A DNA stretch of 64,000 nt from Albibacterium bauzanense. GTDB taxonomy: Bacteria > Bacteroidota > Bacteroidia > Sphingobacteriales > Sphingobacteriaceae. The notes beneath the pieces are model-generated. The model worked only from the letters and a program-made list of their open reading frames with translations. It had not been told where the DNA came from and ran no database searches. The stretch is taken from positions 1,090,001 to 1,154,000 of the forward strand of contig NZ_SMGO01000002.1 in the NCBI RefSeq assembly GCF_004339765.1, given 5' to 3'. Of the stretch, positions 37,529 to 46,111 are shown piece after piece. Each line of letters starts with the position of its first letter. The stretch's first letter is position 1. A program made the translations under genes and the position numbers.

Positions 37529-38263
37529 TTAATTTAAAGCAAGGTACAAGCACGCAGCCAGAAGCGCCCCTATTACAGGACCTAGTATGGGAATCCAAGC
37601 ATAGGTCCAATCTGTTTTTCCTTTATTTGGAATCGGCAATAGGGAATGAATAATTCTTGGTCCTAAGTCCCGAACCGGATTGATAGCATATCCTGTTACT
37701 CCACCTAATGAAAGACCAATTACCCAAACTAAGAATGCTACAGGAATAGCTCCAATAGATCCTAAACCGATGGGCGTATCATCAGAAGAGATGTAGCCCT
37801 CTGTGAAATGAAAGATAACGAAAATTAAAACAAAAGTGCCAATAAGTTCGGAAATCAGATTTGTAGAAAAGTTGCGAATGGCAGGACTGGTATAAAATGT
37901 AGCAGATACTAAGCCCGAGTCTTTTGTTGCTTTATAATGGTCCTTATATATGAGCCATACCAGGCATGCGCCCAACATCGCCCCCAGGAGTTGGGCCAAA
38001 ATATATGCAGGCACACTTTCCCAAGGGAAAGCTCCACCCATGGCCAAGCCAATACTAACTGCCGGGTTTAAATGTGCTCCACTAATTGGTCCGGCAATCA
38101 CCACACCGGTAAATACAGCCAATGCCCAACCGGTAGTAATAACAATCCAGCCTCCACCATTACCCTTTGTGCCTGTTAAAACTACATTTGCTACCACACC
38201 GTTCCCTAATAAAATCAATGTCATTGTTCCAAGAAGTTCTGCTATAAAAGGAGTCATTGCCAA
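37529..38263 (-). CDS. glpF: Aquaglyceroporin GlpF (MIP family)
   Basis: The 244-residue inner-membrane channel has six hydrophobic segments. The first half-helix carries AHLNPAVSIG (NPA) and the second GYAINPVRDLGPR, where NPA is replaced by NPV but the R-D that follows is kept; Asp at this position is typical of glycerol facilitators. It lies 23 bp after the glycerol kinase gene and is last in the glpD-glpK-glpF operon, so glycerol uptake is the likely role. It is slightly shorter than E. coli GlpF (281). The altered second NPA is a real sequence feature, but its effect is not known. Confidence 0.88.
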   Translation of the reverse strand: MAMTPFIAELLGTMTLILLGNGVVANVVLTGTKGNGGGWIVITTGWALAVFTGVVIAGPISGAHLNPAVSIGLAMGGAFPWESVPAYILAQLLGAMLGACLVWLIYKDHYKATKDSGLVSATFYTSPAIRNFSTNLISELIGTFVLIFVIFHFTEGYISSDDTPIGLGSIGAIPVAFLVWVIGLSLGGVTGYAINPVRDLGPRIIHSLLPIPNKGKTDWTYAWIPILGPVIGALLAACLYLALN

Positions 38264-38286
38264 ATTTATTAAATGGTTTAAAATAA

Positions 38287-39795
38287 TTAGTTCTTAGTGG
38301 TATTGGATTCACTTTCCGCCCAAAACAGCGCAGCAGCTATTGCAGCATTCCATTTTCCTATGAGCTCCTTGGTATTGTTTTCTTGTGGTGAAAAAACCCT
38401 GTCGGTCTGCCATTGTTTTTTAATTTCGTCCAGATTTTCCCAAAAACCGACTGCAAGCCCGGCGAGATAAGCGGCGCCAATAGCAGTAGTTTCAGTAATT
38501 TCTGGCCGTATGACCTTAGCATTCATGATGTCTGCCTGAAATTGCAAAAGAAGATTATTCCGGGTGGCTCCTCCATCTACGCGAAGCTCTTTTATTTCTA
38601 AATTTGCATCCGTACGCATAGCTGTCAATACATCCATTGTTTGAAAGGCAATGCTTTCGAGTGCAGCTCGAGCAATATGACTATCATTTGTTCCTCTGGT
38701 GATTCCAAATATCGTACCGCGTGCATGTTGATTCCAATAAGGAGCTCCTAAGCCTGTAAATGCTGGCACAATATAAACACCACCATTATCTGGAACCATA
38801 GCTGCCAAAGCTTCTATCTCTTCAGAATTTTTTATCAGTTTCAGCTCATCGCGCAGCCATTGAACAATGGCACCGGCAATGAAAATACTTCCCTCAAAGG
38901 CATAGACTGTCTGGTCGCCAATCTTCCATGCAATGGTAGTTACTAAATTGTTCTTTGATAATATGGGTTGGTTTCCAATGTTCATGAGCATAAAACAGCC
39001 CGTTCCATAGGTGTTCTTAACCATTCCTTTTTCGGTACATAATTGCCCAAAAAGAGCTGCTTGTTGATCTCCTGCAATGCCAGCAATGGCTACTTTTCTG
39101 CCCAATAAATTCCCCGCGGTATGTGCATACACCTCACTTGAACTTTTTACAACAGGAAGCATGCTTTCTGGGATATCAAATAAGGTTAACAATTCGGTAT
39201 CCCATTTCAATTCATTGATATTATACAATAGCGTTCGGGAAGCATTACTTACATCTGTTACATGGACTTCACCGTCTGTTAAATTCCAAATGAGCCAAGA
39301 ATCTACGGTTCCAAAAGCAAGTTTTCCTTCCATGGCTAGTTCACGCGCATCTTGGACATGATCTAAGATCCAGCGGATCTTAGTGGCAGAAAAGTAAGAA
39401 TCAATGATGAGCCCGGTTTTCTCTTTAATTAATTGAGATAAGTTTCGTTTCTTCAATTCATCGCAATATGCAGCTGTTCGTCTATCTTGCCAAACAATGG
39501 CATTGTAGATGGGTTTGCCGGTTTCTCGGTTCCAAACGATGGTTGTTTCGCGCTGATTGGTAATGCCAATAGCTGCGATTTGAGTTGTATTGAAATGCCC
39601 CTTTGAAACTGCTTCAGTAATAACTGATGCTTGGCTCGACCAGATTTCCATTGCATCGTGCTCCACCCATCCAGGTTCGGGATAATGTTGTTGAAACTCT
39701 TTCTGCGCAAGCGATACAATCTTACCCGCATGGTCAAATAGGATGGCTCTGGAGCTCGTCGTACCTTGATCTAAAGTCAGTATATAGTTTTCCAT
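38287..39795 (-). CDS. glpK: Glycerol kinase
   Basis: The 502-residue FGGY-family kinase phosphorylates glycerol to glycerol 3-phosphate. It shows the N-terminal [17 protein letters not shown] (phosphate 1), [20 protein letters not shown] and IVWQDRRT typical of Glp[14 protein letters not shown] with the catalytic Asp, and the signature [20 protein letters not shown]. The length is the normal 500-odd residues. It lies between glpD (4-bp gap) and glpF (23-bp gap) on the minus strand. The start ATG at 39795 is consistent with the family. Confidence 0.95.
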   Translation of the reverse strand: MENYILTLDQGTTSSRAILFDHAGKIVSLAQKEFQQHYPEPGWVEHDAMEIWSSQASVITEAVSKGHFNTTQIAAIGITNQRETTIVWNRETGKPIYNAIVWQDRRTAAYCDELKKRNLSQLIKEKTGLIIDSYFSATKIRWILDHVQDARELAMEGKLAFGTVDSWLIWNLTDGEVHVTDVSNASRTLLYNINELKWDTELLTLFDIPESMLPVVKSSSEVYAHTAGNLLGRKVAIAGIAGDQQAALFGQLCTEKGMVKNTYGTGCFMLMNIGNQPILSKNNLVTTIAWKIGDQTVYAFEGSIFIAGAIVQWLRDELKLIKNSEEIEALAAMVPDNGGVYIVPAFTGLGAPYWNQHARGTIFGITRGTNDSHIARAALESIAFQTMDVLTAMRTDANLEIKELRVDGGATRNNLLLQFQADIMNAKVIRPEITETTAIGAAYLAGLAVGFWENLDEIKKQWQTDRVFSPQENNTKELIGKWNAAIAAALFWAESESNTTKN

Positions 39796-39799
39796 ATGG

Positions 39800-41383
39800 T
39801 TAGTGTAAGGTATATTTTTTCGTCAATTTTACAAAATTATTCACCTGCTGCTGTTTCCATTCAGCTGACTTCCCTAATTCTTCTCCTAAAACTTCTGCAG
39901 TCATTTTTGCAGCACTTGCAGCCTCTTTAGCATCCAGAAAAAGTAACCTCATTCGTCGTGCTAATACATCCTCTACGGTTTGTGCCATCTCATGACGTGC
40001 CGCCCATATCACTTCAGAAAGTGTATAAGGTTCACCTTTAAGTAAGGGTTTACTTAATTGTGGGTTTTCCTTTTCCAATTGTTCAATATGAATTGAATCA
40101 GCGCCATAAATTCCGCGGTAGGTATCCTGCTTTATCGCATTATATCCATGAATTCTCAAACCCTTTGTCTGACATGCCTTTGAAGGTAATTTTCCTATAC
40201 TAATTGCCTTATTTATGGTATCTTCTCCCATCTTTCGATAGGTAGTCCATTTTCCACCTGTGATGGTTATTAATTTGGAATTCTCAACAATGAGCTTATG
40301 ACTTCTTGATATTTCTTTTGTGGTGTTTGTATCTTTATCAGGAACAGCCAATGGTCTTAATCCTGCAAAAACCGAAAGCACGTCTGACCGTTGCGGCTTA
40401 CTGGTTAAATATTGATCAGCTGTTTTTAATATAAAGGTAATTTCTTCTTCTAAGGGTGTAGGTTCCAAACTATGCTGATTCAATGGGGTATCGGTTGTGC
40501 CTAGAATAATATGATTGTGCCATGGAACAGCAAACAAGACCCTTCCATCCGAGGTTTTTGGGATCATCATGGCTTTTCCTCCTCTAAGAAAAGATTTGTT
40601 TAGAACTATATGAGTGCCCTGGCTAGGTCTAACTAATGGTTTCCGATTTGGAATATCCATTTGCAGGATCTCATCCACAAATACGCCTGTCGCATTGATG
40701 ACAATTTTAGAGTGGATGGTATATTCTTCTTTAGTTTCTTCATCTACTGCCTTTACCCCACAAATAAGTCCCTGTTTATCTTTAAGCAGACCAATTACTT
40801 TCACATAATTAATCAATGTTCCTCCTTGCTCAGCACAGGTTTGTGCCAGATTAATGGCGAGTCGTGAATCATCAAACTGCCCATCAAAATATCCCACGCC
40901 TCCCGTCAGTCCCATGTGTTCTACTTGAGGCATTTCCGATAGTAACTCCTTTTTGGAAAGTAGGGTCGATTTTCCAAAACTGTACTTACCTGCTAATAAG
41001 TCGTATATTTTTAAGCCGATTAGGTACTTTGCCTTTGAAAAGAAATCGTAACATGGAATGATAAATTTTTGCTTTTTAACCAAATGGGGAGCATTATTAA
41101 AAAGCAACCCCCTTTCCTTAAGTGCTTCTCTTACTAAACTTATATTGCCTTGGGCAAGGTAACGTACACCTCCATGAACAAGCTTTGTGCTTCTGCTTGA
41201 GGTGCCTTTAGAAAAGTCGGCTTGTTCTAAAAGCAAGGTTTTATAACCTCTTGAAGCGGCATCAACAGCCGCACCTAGTCCCGTAGCTCCACCACCAATA
41301 ATTAGAATATCCCAGTTCGAACCCTCATTTAGCTTAGCAATAGAGCTAGCCCTGTTAAATTGTTGCTTACTGGTCATATTCAA
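39800..41383 (-). CDS. glpD: Glycerol-3-phosphate dehydrogenase (FAD, quinone-linked)
   Basis: The 527-residue flavoprotein oxidises glycerol 3-phosphate to dihydroxyacetone phosphate at the inner membrane and passes electrons to quinone. It has the FAD motif [19 protein letters not shown], the family signature [17 protein letters not shown], the [11 protein letters not shown] segment and the C-terminal [16 protein letters not shown]. It is the first gene of glpD-glpK-glpF. A plausible promoter -7 box (TACATTTA on the minus strand) lies at 41398-41405. A decayed DeoR-type regulator gene lies divergently upstream at 41469, so the operon may have lost its repressor. Confidence 0.93.
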   Translation of the reverse strand: MNMTSKQQFNRASSIAKLNEGSNWDILIIGGGATGLGAAVDAASRGYKTLLLEQADFSKGTSSRSTKLVHGGVRYLAQGNISLVREALKERGLLFNNAPHLVKKQKFIIPCYDFFSKAKYLIGLKIYDLLAGKYSFGKSTLLSKKELLSEMPQVEHMGLTGGVGYFDGQFDDSRLAINLAQTCAEQGGTLINYVKVIGLLKDKQGLICGVKAVDEETKEEYTIHSKIVINATGVFVDEILQMDIPNRKPLVRPSQGTHIVLNKSFLRGGKAMMIPKTSDGRVLFAVPWHNHIILGTTDTPLNQHSLEPTPLEEEITFILKTADQYLTSKPQRSDVLSVFAGLRPLAVPDKDTNTTKEISRSHKLIVENSKLITITGGKWTTYRKMGEDTINKAISIGKLPSKACQTKGLRIHGYNAIKQDTYRGIYGADSIHIEQLEKENPQLSKPLLKGEPYTLSEVIWAARHEMAQTVEDVLARRMRLLFLDAKEAASAAKMTAEVLGEELGKSAEWKQQQVNNFVKLTKKYTLH

Positions 41384-41397
41384 TATTTGAAATGAAT

Positions 41398-41405
41398 TAA
41401 ATGTA
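41398..41405 (-). promoter_or_regulatory. Possible -7 promoter box for glpD
   Basis: Read on the minus strand the bases are TACATTTA, one change from the Bacteroidota box TAnnTTTG. They lie 14 bp upstream of the glpD ATG. The leader would therefore be very short. No convincing -33 box was seen, so support is weak. Confidence 0.3.
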
Positions 41406-41468
41406 TTTGAATTATTTTTTCAATTGAGGTTTCCTTTAACAATAATATGAAAGAATTATTAAAAAAGT

Positions 41469-41675
41469 ATGATTGAGGAGAATGATTCGGTGGTTATAGC
41501 ATCAGAAACTACAGTCTTAAACTTTGCGAGACACATTAAAGTCAAAGGAACATTGACTGTTATTACATCGGCTTTGCAGGTTACTGCCCATTTACATAAC
41601 CCGCTTCGAATGCTTTTGGCCATTGAATATCTGTATGCATGGTTGAAAGGGCGGTATCAATGTCTCTTGCGTTGA
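41469..41675 (+). pseudogene. DeoR-family regulator remnant (GlpR-like fragment)
   Basis: A 68-codon open stretch reads MIEENDSVVIASETTVLNFA followed by RHIKVKGTLTVITSALQVTAHL. This matches the start of the DeoR sensor domain, where I-x-x-x-D-x-V-I-x-A-x-TTV-L-ARHI and LTVITSALQV are conserved in regulators of sugar and glycerol genes. The N-terminal helix-turn-helix is missing and the reading breaks down after HNPLRMLL, so it is a fragment. It lies divergently beside glpD, the usual place of a glp repressor. The region around it (41384-41861) holds no other gene. Confidence 0.55.
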
Positions 41676-41804
41676 AGGCGAGAGACGCTTTTTTGATTAA
41701 GTCTTGAATTTGCCTTTAATTGAGATGTATTGCTTTGCAATGTAGCAGATTTTTAGGGTTTATACAGAAACTCTGAAGTTTTAATATGAACTAATAAAAG
41801 TAGA

Positions 41805-41836
41805 AAACCCTGTAAATCAGACTATTTACAGGGTTT
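41805..41836. terminator. Terminator-type hairpin left of the tRNA remnant
   Basis: AAACCCTGTAAAT (41805-41817) pairs perfectly with ATTTACAGGGTTT (41824-41836) around a 6-base loop. It lies 25 bp beyond the 3' end of the tRNA-Met remnant on the minus strand, the usual position for a tRNA terminator. Confidence 0.7.
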
Positions 41837-41861
41837 CGGACTAGCGTGAACTAGTATTTTG

Positions 41862-41908
41862 TGCGCCCACCTGGGCTCGAACCAGGGACCAAAAGATTAT
41901 GAGTCTTC
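41862..41908 (-). other. 3' half of a tRNA-Met(CAT) gene, putative island attachment site
   Basis: Read on the minus strand, bases 41908-41862 form a correct tRNA 3' half. There is a 5-bp anticodon stem GAAGA/TCTTT around the loop CTCATAA (anticodon CAT), a 5-base variable region, a T arm CCTGG-TTCGAGC-CCAGG, the acceptor 3' strand TGGGCGC and discriminator A. The expected 5' acceptor strand GCGCCCA and a normal D arm are absent; the bases upstream read TGTCCCATATAGGACGG instead. A 3' half alone is the footprint left at one end of an element integrated into a tRNA gene. The intact tRNA would then be at the other, right-hand end, outside this window. Confidence 0.65.
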
Positions 41909-42102
41909 TAGTCTGACCGTCCTATATGGGACAAAAATCTTCGTTTCTGACTTACAGAGGCAAATATAATCAATTTTTTGAAACCACGAAATTTTGCTCC
42001 GTTACGTATTTGTTACGGTTTTTTCAGGTTTAATGGATTCTGCGTAAAATGAACAACGCATGTCAAGTTTTACTCCTGTGTAAGTAAGCTAACCCAGCTC
42101 TA

Positions 42103-42134
42103 AAAAAATCAACGGCTGAAATCGTCGATTTTTT
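42103..42134. terminator. Hairpin with A- and T-runs upstream of ynfA
   Basis: AAAAAATCAACG (42103-42114) pairs with CGTCGATTTTTT (42123-42134) with one mismatch around an 8-base loop. It resembles a bidirectional terminator. The surrounding gap 41909-42160 holds no gene or recognisable integrase sequence. Confidence 0.55.
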
Positions 42135-42160
42135 TTGTTCCCCGACCTGTACCTAATGAA

Positions 42161-42168
42161 TATATTTG
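42161..42168 (+). promoter_or_regulatory. TAnnTTTG promoter box directly before ynfA
   Basis: TATATTTG matches the Bacteroidota -7 consensus exactly. The ATG of the YnfA gene begins 4 bp after the box, so transcription from this promoter would give an almost leaderless mRNA. A TTTG lies 23 bp upstream at 42134-42137. Confidence 0.45.
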
Positions 42169-42172
42169 ACCC

Positions 42173-42505
42173 ATGGAGATTATAAAATCATTATCAATAT
42201 TTATTTTGGCTGGCCTTTGTGAAATTGGCGGTGGCTACTTGATCTGGCTTTGGCTCAAAGAAGGTAAGCCACTATGGTACGGTATTATTGGAGCAATAAT
42301 CCTAATCGCCTACGGCATTGTGGCCACCTGGCAGACGGCAAACTTTGGCAGGGTGTATGCGACTTATGGAGGGGTATTTATTGTTCTAGCTTTACTGTGG
42401 GCTTGGAAAGTTGATGGATTTAAACCGGATAAATGGGATATTATTGGAGCTACAATAGCACTAATCGGGGCATGCATTATCATCTACATGCCCCGAAATT
42501 CCTGA
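42173..42505 (+). CDS. YnfA family (UPF0060) small membrane protein
   Basis: The 110-residue inner-membrane protein has four hydrophobic segments and the UPF0060 motifs LAGLCEIGGGYLIWLWLKEG, TWQTANFGRVYATYGGVFI and VDGFKPDKWDIIGATIALIG. YnfA proteins are small, drug/metabolite-transporter-like proteins, and the E. coli member has been linked to efflux of small cations. It is the first gene inside the proposed island, 264 bp right of the tRNA fragment. The next gene is convergent. The transport role is inferred from the family. Confidence 0.88.
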   Translation: MEIIKSLSIFILAGLCEIGGGYLIWLWLKEGKPLWYGIIGAIILIAYGIVATWQTANFGRVYATYGGVFIVLALLWAWKVDGFKPDKWDIIGATIALIGACIIIYMPRNS

Positions 42506-42526
42506 ACAGCATTGCTTTTGTTGGCT

Positions 42527-43264
42527 TTATTTGGCAAGGCGCAATGCGTCTGCAAATTCTTTTGGAAGTAGACTGTTTTCAATTGCAGCAGCCGAGGCCT
42601 CCACGTCATATTTCACTCTAATGAAATCGACTGTTACCCCATCAGCAATCGACGTTGAACTATTTTCATGTACAGTTAACATAACATAGCAGCCCCTTGG
42701 ATCTCCATCTTTAGGCTTTCCGACTGAACCCAAGTTGACCACATGTTTGAATTCGCCATTCGATGCTTTTAAAATCCTATGATACGATTTATGGGAGTGG
42801 CCAACAAAAAGAAGATCTGCATCAGCTTCTTTTAATAGTTCTAAAACATAACTTTCATCTGTATCAACAAGTACATACTCGTCGATACTTCTGGTACTGC
42901 CATGAGCAAATACAAGATTCAGTTTTTCACCGTTAATTTTATACTCCAATCTAATGTGTGCCGGAAGAGTTCTTAAGTATTTCCTGTTATCCTCACGGAT
43001 CAGATGATAAGCATATTTTTTGCCCGGTTCAGGTAAACTCTCAGGTATTGTGGTGATGTTTTCTACCTTTTCATCATGGTTGCCTTTAAGGGTTGCAATA
43101 CCACGTTTTCGGATTTCATCGATGACTTCATTTGGGTAAATATGGTAACCCACCAAATCCCCGAGGCAATAAACTGCATCCGGTTTTTGGCTATCCATAT
43201 CCTTCAGCATAGCTTCAAAAGCGGGCAAGTTGGCGTGTATGTCTGAAAAAAGTGCGATCCTCAT
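42527..43264 (-). CDS. Calcineurin-like metallophosphoesterase (first of a pair)
   Basis: The 245-residue protein has all five metallophosphoesterase motifs: FSDIHANLPA (Asp-x-His), YCLGDLVGY, LKGNHDEK (the full GNHD with catalytic His), VFAHGS and VGHSHKSYH. This predicts a two-metal phosphodiesterase or phosphatase of the YfcE/MJ0936-like type. It is a close paralogue of the next upstream gene, 3 bp away, and both follow acr3 at the end of the arsenic operon. Phosphoesterase genes are not a standard part of ars operons, so a role in arsenate or phosphate stress is inference. The substrate is unknown. Confidence 0.85.
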   Translation of the reverse strand: MRIALFSDIHANLPAFEAMLKDMDSQKPDAVYCLGDLVGYHIYPNEVIDEIRKRGIATLKGNHDEKVENITTIPESLPEPGKKYAYHLIREDNRKYLRTLPAHIRLEYKINGEKLNLVFAHGSTRSIDEYVLVDTDESYVLELLKEADADLLFVGHSHKSYHRILKASNGEFKHVVNLGSVGKPKDGDPRGCYVMLTVHENSSTSIADGVTVDFIRVKYDVEASAAAIENSLLPKEFADALRLAK

Positions 43265-43267
43265 AGC

Positions 43268-44038
43268 TTATCCGTGACGTAACATGTCTGCATATTCATT
43301 AGGCAGTGGGCTGTCCTCAACCGCTTTTACCGCTTTTTCTATATCGTATTCAAAGCGAATAAATTCAACTTTGATGCTGTCCTTATCAATAATCGTGCTG
43401 TCAGGGTTAATGGTTAGGATCACATACCCACCCCGTGGGTCTTTGTCCTTTGGTTTACCGACAGAACCGATATTTATAGCATGTCTGAAATGATCATTTC
43501 CGTCGGTACCTGAATTTAAAATGCGGTGATAAGGCTGGTGGGTATGTCCAAAGCACATGATATCGGCATCGGCCTGTTCCATAATCCTCAGCATGCTTTT
43601 TTCATCACGGTCTTCAAAAAGGTATTCGTTCACCTTTCTTGGGCTGCCATGCACAAAAAGGATATTTCGTTTGTCATGGTTCAGCTGGTATTCCAGCCTG
43701 ATGTGAGCTGGCAGGGTTCTTAGGTAAGCACGCTGTTCATCTTTTACCACTTCATTGGTGTAGGATATAGAAACTTTGCCCATTGCTTTCTCTTCGTCGG
43801 TTTTATAGGCGCACCCGCAGTCATCACTTGAACGGCCAATGCCCCAATCGTAGTTTCCCGCAATGGTTGGGATACCTCGTTTTCGGATCTCATCTATCAC
43901 CTCATTAGGCCAAATGTTATAGCCTACTAGGTCGCCAAGGCAATATATAGCATCCGTATTTCTTGTTTCAACGTCTTTAAAGAATGCCTCCAGTGCCGGA
44001 AGATTGGCATGGATATCAGAGAATAAAGCAATTTTCAT
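43268..44038 (-). CDS. Calcineurin-like metallophosphoesterase (second of a pair, GNYD variant)
   Basis: The 256-residue protein has FSDIHANLPALEA, YCLGDLVGYN, a third motif GNYDWGIG, LFVHGSP and CFGHTHQPYH. The His of the usual GNHD motif is Tyr, and the segment carries an extra DDCGCAYKTDEEKAMG loop with two close cysteines. The enzyme may therefore act differently from its paralogue. The pair share most other motifs and are adjacent (3 bp), so they arose by duplication. It follows acr3 by 31 bp. The Cys-containing loop is interesting next to arsenic genes, but arsenic binding is not shown by sequence. Confidence 0.85.
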   Translation of the reverse strand: MKIALFSDIHANLPALEAFFKDVETRNTDAIYCLGDLVGYNIWPNEVIDEIRKRGIPTIAGNYDWGIGRSSDDCGCAYKTDEEKAMGKVSISYTNEVVKDEQRAYLRTLPAHIRLEYQLNHDKRNILFVHGSPRKVNEYLFEDRDEKSMLRIMEQADADIMCFGHTHQPYHRILNSGTDGNDHFRHAINIGSVGKPKDKDPRGGYVILTINPDSTIIDKDSIKVEFIRFEYDIEKAVKAVEDSPLPNEYADMLRHG

Positions 44039-44069
44039 AAAGTAAAGTATGGTATGTTTTGTTGGTTTA

Positions 44070-45149
44070 TTAATTGGTAATTTCCGCGGTATTGTAGTAT
44101 TTTTTCCGGAACCAGAAGGCTAAGTTCACCAGGGCGATCAGTGCAGGAACTTCAACCAAAGGGCCTATTACACCTGCAAAAGCCTGTCCCGAATTAATCC
44201 CGAATACACCGATGGCAACTGCAATGGCCAGTTCAAAATTGTTTCCAGTAGCGGTAAAGGCAATGGAAGTACTTCTGGAATAATCTGCCCCGAAGTACTT
44301 GCCCGCAAAAAAGCTGATCACAAACATAATCGAGAAATAGATGACCAGCGGTATGGCAATCCGCACAACATCCATTGGAATCTGTAAGATCAGGTTACCT
44401 TTCAAGCTGAACATAACAACAATGGTAAAGAGCAAAGCAACTAAAGTGATCGGTGATATCAGCGGTACGAACCTGTGCTGGAACCAGTCTTCGCCTTTCA
44501 GTTTAATCAGTGCATACCTGCTGATGATACCCATTGCAAAAGGCAATCCTAGATAGATGCCTACCGATTTAGCGATCTCGCCAATAGTGATGTTTACTTC
44601 AAGACTTTTCAGTCCGAAGTAAGGTGGAAGCACGGTAATAAAAACGTAAGCAAATACGCTGTATAGCAACACCTGAAAGATACTGTTCAAGGCGATCAGG
44701 CCAGCTGCATATTCCCGGTTTCCTTCAGCCAGCTCGTTCCATACCACCACCATTGCAATACAGCGTGCAAGGCCGATGAGAATCAGACCAACCATATATT
44801 CAGGATAGTCCCTTAGAAATGTGATTGCAAGGAAAAACATTAACAGCGGGCCAATCACCCAGTTCAATACCAGGGAAACGCTCAATACCTTGGTGTCCTT
44901 AAATACTTCACCCATCTTTTCATATTTCACTTTAGCAAGTGGCGGGTACATCATCAGGATCAAGCCGATGGCCAAGGGTATGTTGGTCGTGCCGCTTGAA
45001 AAGGAATTGATAAAGCCGGAGGATGACGGGATAAAGTAGCCAACACCAACACCGATGGCCATGGCTATAAAAATCCATAGGGTTAGGTAACGGTCAAGAA
45101 AGCCCAGTTTTTTTCGCTCTGCTACGGGGGCACAATTGTTTGCACTCAT
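44070..45149 (-). CDS. acr3: ACR3 family arsenite efflux permease
   Basis: The 359-residue inner-membrane protein has about ten hydrophobic segments and the ACR3 motifs [20 protein letters not shown] (essential Cys in ARC), [19 protein letters not shown] and [18 protein letters not shown]. It exports trivalent arsenite using the proton gradient. It lies 3 bp after arsC in the arsR-DUF6428-arsC-acr3 operon and is followed by the phosphoesterase pair. A soluble N-terminal tail ([15 protein letters not shown]) precedes the first helix. The call is secure. Confidence 0.95.
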   Translation of the reverse strand: MSANNCAPVAERKKLGFLDRYLTLWIFIAMAIGVGVGYFIPSSSGFINSFSSGTTNIPLAIGLILMMYPPLAKVKYEKMGEVFKDTKVLSVSLVLNWVIGPLLMFFLAITFLRDYPEYMVGLILIGLARCIAMVVVWNELAEGNREYAAGLIALNSIFQVLLYSVFAYVFITVLPPYFGLKSLEVNITIGEIAKSVGIYLGLPFAMGIISRYALIKLKGEDWFQHRFVPLISPITLVALLFTIVVMFSLKGNLILQIPMDVVRIAIPLVIYFSIMFVISFFAGKYFGADYSRSTSIAFTATGNNFELAIAVAIGVFGINSGQAFAGVIGPLVEVPALIALVNLAFWFRKKYYNTAEITN

Positions 45150-45152
45150 TGT

Positions 45153-45587
45153 TTATTTGTTTATATATTGACTTACAAAATCTGCTGAAAAGGCTTTGAT
45201 CAGCTCGCGCACTCTTCTAAACTCATCCATTACCTGCTCTGGTGTGCCAGTAGCTTTTGCAGGATCAGGGAAATTCTGGTGAAAGCGGTCTACTTTCCCT
45301 GTATAGAACGGGCAGGCTTCATTGGCATTATCGCAAACGGTGATCACCGAATCAAAATGTATTCCTGCATATTCATCCACATTGTTAGAGGTATGGTGGG
45401 AAATGTCAATATGGTCTTCCGCCATAACCTGTATGGCTTTTGGATTAACACCATGTGTTTCAATTCCGGCACTATAGATTTCAGCCTGGTCTCCGGCAAA
45501 ATGCCTTAAATAACCTTCTGCAAGTTGGCTTCTGCAACTGTTTCCCGTGCAAAGCACCAAGATTTTCTTAGTTTCCTTACTCATCAT
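45153..45587 (-). CDS. arsC: Arsenate reductase, low-molecular-weight phosphatase type
   Basis: The ATG at 45587 (or the adjacent ATG at 45584) gives about 144 residues; an upstream in-frame start would read into the DUF6428 gene. The P-loop LVLCTGNSCRSQ is the CX5R catalytic site, and the further ITVCDNANEACPFY supplies the two Cys used by thioredoxin-coupled ArsC enzymes. It reduces arsenate to arsenite, which the adjacent Acr3 exports. The start is 1 bp after the DUF6428 stop and the stop is 3 bp before acr3, so the genes are translationally coupled. Confidence 0.93.
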   Translation of the reverse strand: MMSKETKKILVLCTGNSCRSQLAEGYLRHFAGDQAEIYSAGIETHGVNPKAIQVMAEDHIDISHHTSNNVDEYAGIHFDSVITVCDNANEACPFYTGKVDRFHQNFPDPAKATGTPEQVMDEFRRVRELIKAFSADFVSQYINK

Positions 45588-45588
45588 A

Positions 45589-46056
45589 TTAGCAACAGCC
45601 TCCGCCTGGAGTACAGCTTGAACCATTAACCAGATTTACCATTTCAACCTTTTGTTTCTCTTGTGGAACACCACATTTATCCATCGCCAAACAAGCCGTC
45701 GTTTTTGCGATCAAAATGAAGTTCTCTCCATCATATCCTAAGTCATATTTACCAATGGTTTCCGCCTGGTACTCTACTTCAATCTCCGAATCTTCCATTC
45801 CCAGCACTTTTTCTGAGAGAGAAATGATATTGAGGAGTTTTCCAGCTTTTAAGCGGTGCTCATAATCGTTGGCATCCCACAACTGGAAATTGGCCACTTT
45901 TTCATGGCGAACCGTTCCGCCGCAGTCTATAAAATCCTTTGTGATGATGCCCACCTCTGTTACATGAAAATGCTCAGGTACAGCATTGCCATTTTCCAGT
46001 TTAAAATTTACGCTTTCGGCCGTAGCCAGGATTTCTTTTATTTCTGATAGTCTCAT
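45589..46056 (-). CDS. DUF6428 family protein in ars operon
   Basis: The 155-residue soluble protein starts MRLSEIKEILATAESVNFKL and ends SSCTPGGGCC. It matches a Bacteroidota family (DUF6428) that is regularly found between arsR and arsC. The middle contains HVTEVGIITKDFIDCGGTVR and a second Cys pair in TTACLAMDKCG, so it is a candidate metal- or arsenite-binding protein. The C-terminal CxxxxxCC resembles arsenite-binding sites, which is inference. It is the first gene after the operator-bearing gap downstream of arsR. Confidence 0.75.
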   Translation of the reverse strand: MRLSEIKEILATAESVNFKLENGNAVPEHFHVTEVGIITKDFIDCGGTVRHEKVANFQLWDANDYEHRLKAGKLLNIISLSEKVLGMEDSEIEVEYQAETIGKYDLGYDGENFILIAKTTACLAMDKCGVPQEKQKVEMVNLVNGSSCTPGGGCC

Positions 46057-46074
46057 AATGATATATTTAAAGTA

Positions 46075-46094
46075 TTATTGCAATTTAACGATTG
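46075..46094. promoter_or_regulatory. Second ArsR-type operator, before the DUF6428-arsC-acr3 genes
   Basis: TTATTGCAATTTAACGATTG matches the arsR-upstream element ATATCGCAATATTACGATAT at 14 of 20 positions, including the core GCAAT and ACGAT. It sits in the 55-bp gap between arsR (stop at 46112) and the DUF6428 start. It could be an internal operator and promoter; only the sequence match supports this. Confidence 0.45.
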
Positions 46095-46111
46095 ATATAA
46101 CTAAAAAAAGG

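Noticed and set aside
41862-41936. A complete tRNA-Met gene on the minus strand
   Set aside because: The 3' half is perfect, but the 5' acceptor strand mispairs at three positions and no D arm with a GG loop can be formed, so only a 3' half is reported.
41937-42100. Remains of an integrase gene next to the tRNA fragment
   Set aside because: Short open stretches such as one near 42050 can be read, but none carries a recognisable recombinase motif.
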